This document shows, in pieces, positions 63,422 through 64,000 of a stretch of DNA of 64,000 nucleotides. Below the pieces are notes generated by a model, which saw nothing but the letters and a program-made list of their open reading frames with translations, did not search any database and was not told where the DNA came from. Each line of letters opens with the position of its first letter. Position 1 is the stretch's first letter. Made by a program: the position numbers and the translations under genes. Location: assembly GCA_021432605.1 (NCBI GenBank), contig MU271145.1:1550001-1614000 (forward strand), given 5' to 3'. The stretch comes from Coniochaeta sp. PMI_546. Lineage: Eukaryota > Ascomycota > Sordariomycetes > Coniochaetales > Coniochaetaceae.

Positions 63422-63957
63422 TTAGACTGACCAACATCTGATAGTAGGCTGTGTGATCGGTGTGTCATACAATAGCTCCAGAGTCTCTGACATTTTTAGG
63501 CGGATGTCCTCGAGCTTGGAAGCCGGACTTGTGCGGAAGGAGTTTGCGAAGTCATTCTGCTCAGAATAGCGACCTGGTTCTAGAAAAAGGCCCCAAGAGA
63601 TGTACGCGGAAAGACTGGTACCGCGAAAGTCATTGTTGAGACTCTCCGAAGGCACTAATAGTGTTCCAATGACTATTAATTTTGGCCTTTTCAGATGTGT
63701 AACTCCATAGATATTGTCGAGACATCTTGTCGCAGTATTGGACCGACGGGCTCATTCCACGAGAAGGGAGACGTCCACCGCCTTGGAATATTGGTATAAC
63801 CGTCAGTCGAACTTTCGAAACCGAGACAAGCAGCAATCTGCTCATATGGTTTCGCCAATATGATGAAGTCGGCCTTCGTAGCAGTATAGCCCAGCTTGTT
63901 GATCAGCGCTCGTCACTGGACCGCCAGATTCCGATCTAAAGAGATATCGGCAAAGAT
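63422..63957 (-). pseudogene. 3' end of a gene running off the right edge, with an in-frame TGA
   Basis: Read on the minus strand, an exon can start after CACCTAG at 63957 and run to 63744; an 89-bp GTCCAA...ATTAG intron (63655-63743) joins it in phase 1 to a final exon 63654-63422. The joined frame is protein-like (GYTATKADFIILAKPYEQIA, GTSLSAYISWGLFLEPGRYS, ASKLEDIRLKMSETLELLYD) but has a TGA at 63913-63915. The stop might be avoided by a later acceptor (GACGAG at about 63909), or the gene may be inactive. The 5' part is outside the window. The family is not recognised. Confidence 0.35.
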
Positions 63958-64000
63958 CTAGGTGGTGCGCAGTGTGAGGAAGACGATGTTCTTGCAATGC

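Overview
The window comes from the nuclear genome of a filamentous ascomycete (Pezizomycotina, most likely a Sordariomycete). The reasons are: short GT-AG introns of about 50-95 bp with CTAAC-type branch points in most genes; GC-biased third codon positions; genes spaced 0.3-2.9 kb apart on both strands; a dispersed 5S rRNA gene; and typical mould families (large-subunit secreted catalase, Hce2/Ecp2-type secreted protein, fungal long-chain alcohol oxidase, Mdm34, Ser/Thr-rich GPI protein). The species cannot be named from the sequence.

Layout. 1-6 kb: a small secreted-protein gene broken by an in-frame TGA, a Pex11-family peroxisomal protein and a GPI-anchored surface protein. 7.5-15.3 kb: an RRM protein, a WRAP73-type WD40 protein, and, divergent from it, the MoaA and MoaC halves of the molybdenum-cofactor gene MOCS1. 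18-29 kb: a FYVE zinc-finger protein, an ELO fatty-acid elongase, a GMC long-chain alcohol oxidase and an MFS monocarboxylate-type carrier. 31-43.9 kb: a Cys-rich secreted protein, a possible small gene, an ENT nucleoside transporter, a secreted catalase, a haspin kinase and a CCDC47/DUF1682 ER protein. 44.2-46.4 kb: a 5S rRNA gene split into two halves by a 1,994-bp insertion that carries one intronless gene of unknown function. 47-57 kb: Mdm34, inositol-pentakisphosphate 2-kinase, an Hce2 secreted protein, Yaf9, a COQ11-like NAD(P)-binding protein and Syf2. 58.5-64 kb: an epoxide hydrolase, a PAF-acetylhydrolase-like esterase, two unrecognised Arg-rich ORFs and a damaged gene end at the right edge.

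Most genes are housekeeping and independent. Themes that recur are lipid and peroxide metabolism (Pex11, elongase, alcohol oxidase, carboxylate carrier, catalase, epoxide hydrolase, PAF-AH-like esterase) and secretion. No biosynthetic cluster is evident.

The points that most deserve a second look are: (1) the 5S rRNA gene interrupted so cleanly that joining the flanks restores helix II; (2) YAF9, whose frame continues past its TAG into an AT-hook-bearing extension with a second TAG; (3) MOCS1, where a GT-AG intron starts inside the terminal Gly-Gly codons and would switch between a GG-ended MoaA and a MoaA-MoaC fusion; (4) an unrecognised protein with four tandem 41-residue repeats; and (5) an Arg-rich ORF with a repeated YDVS motif. 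Exon joins were worked out by hand from splice signals, frame and family conservation; no RNA evidence was available.
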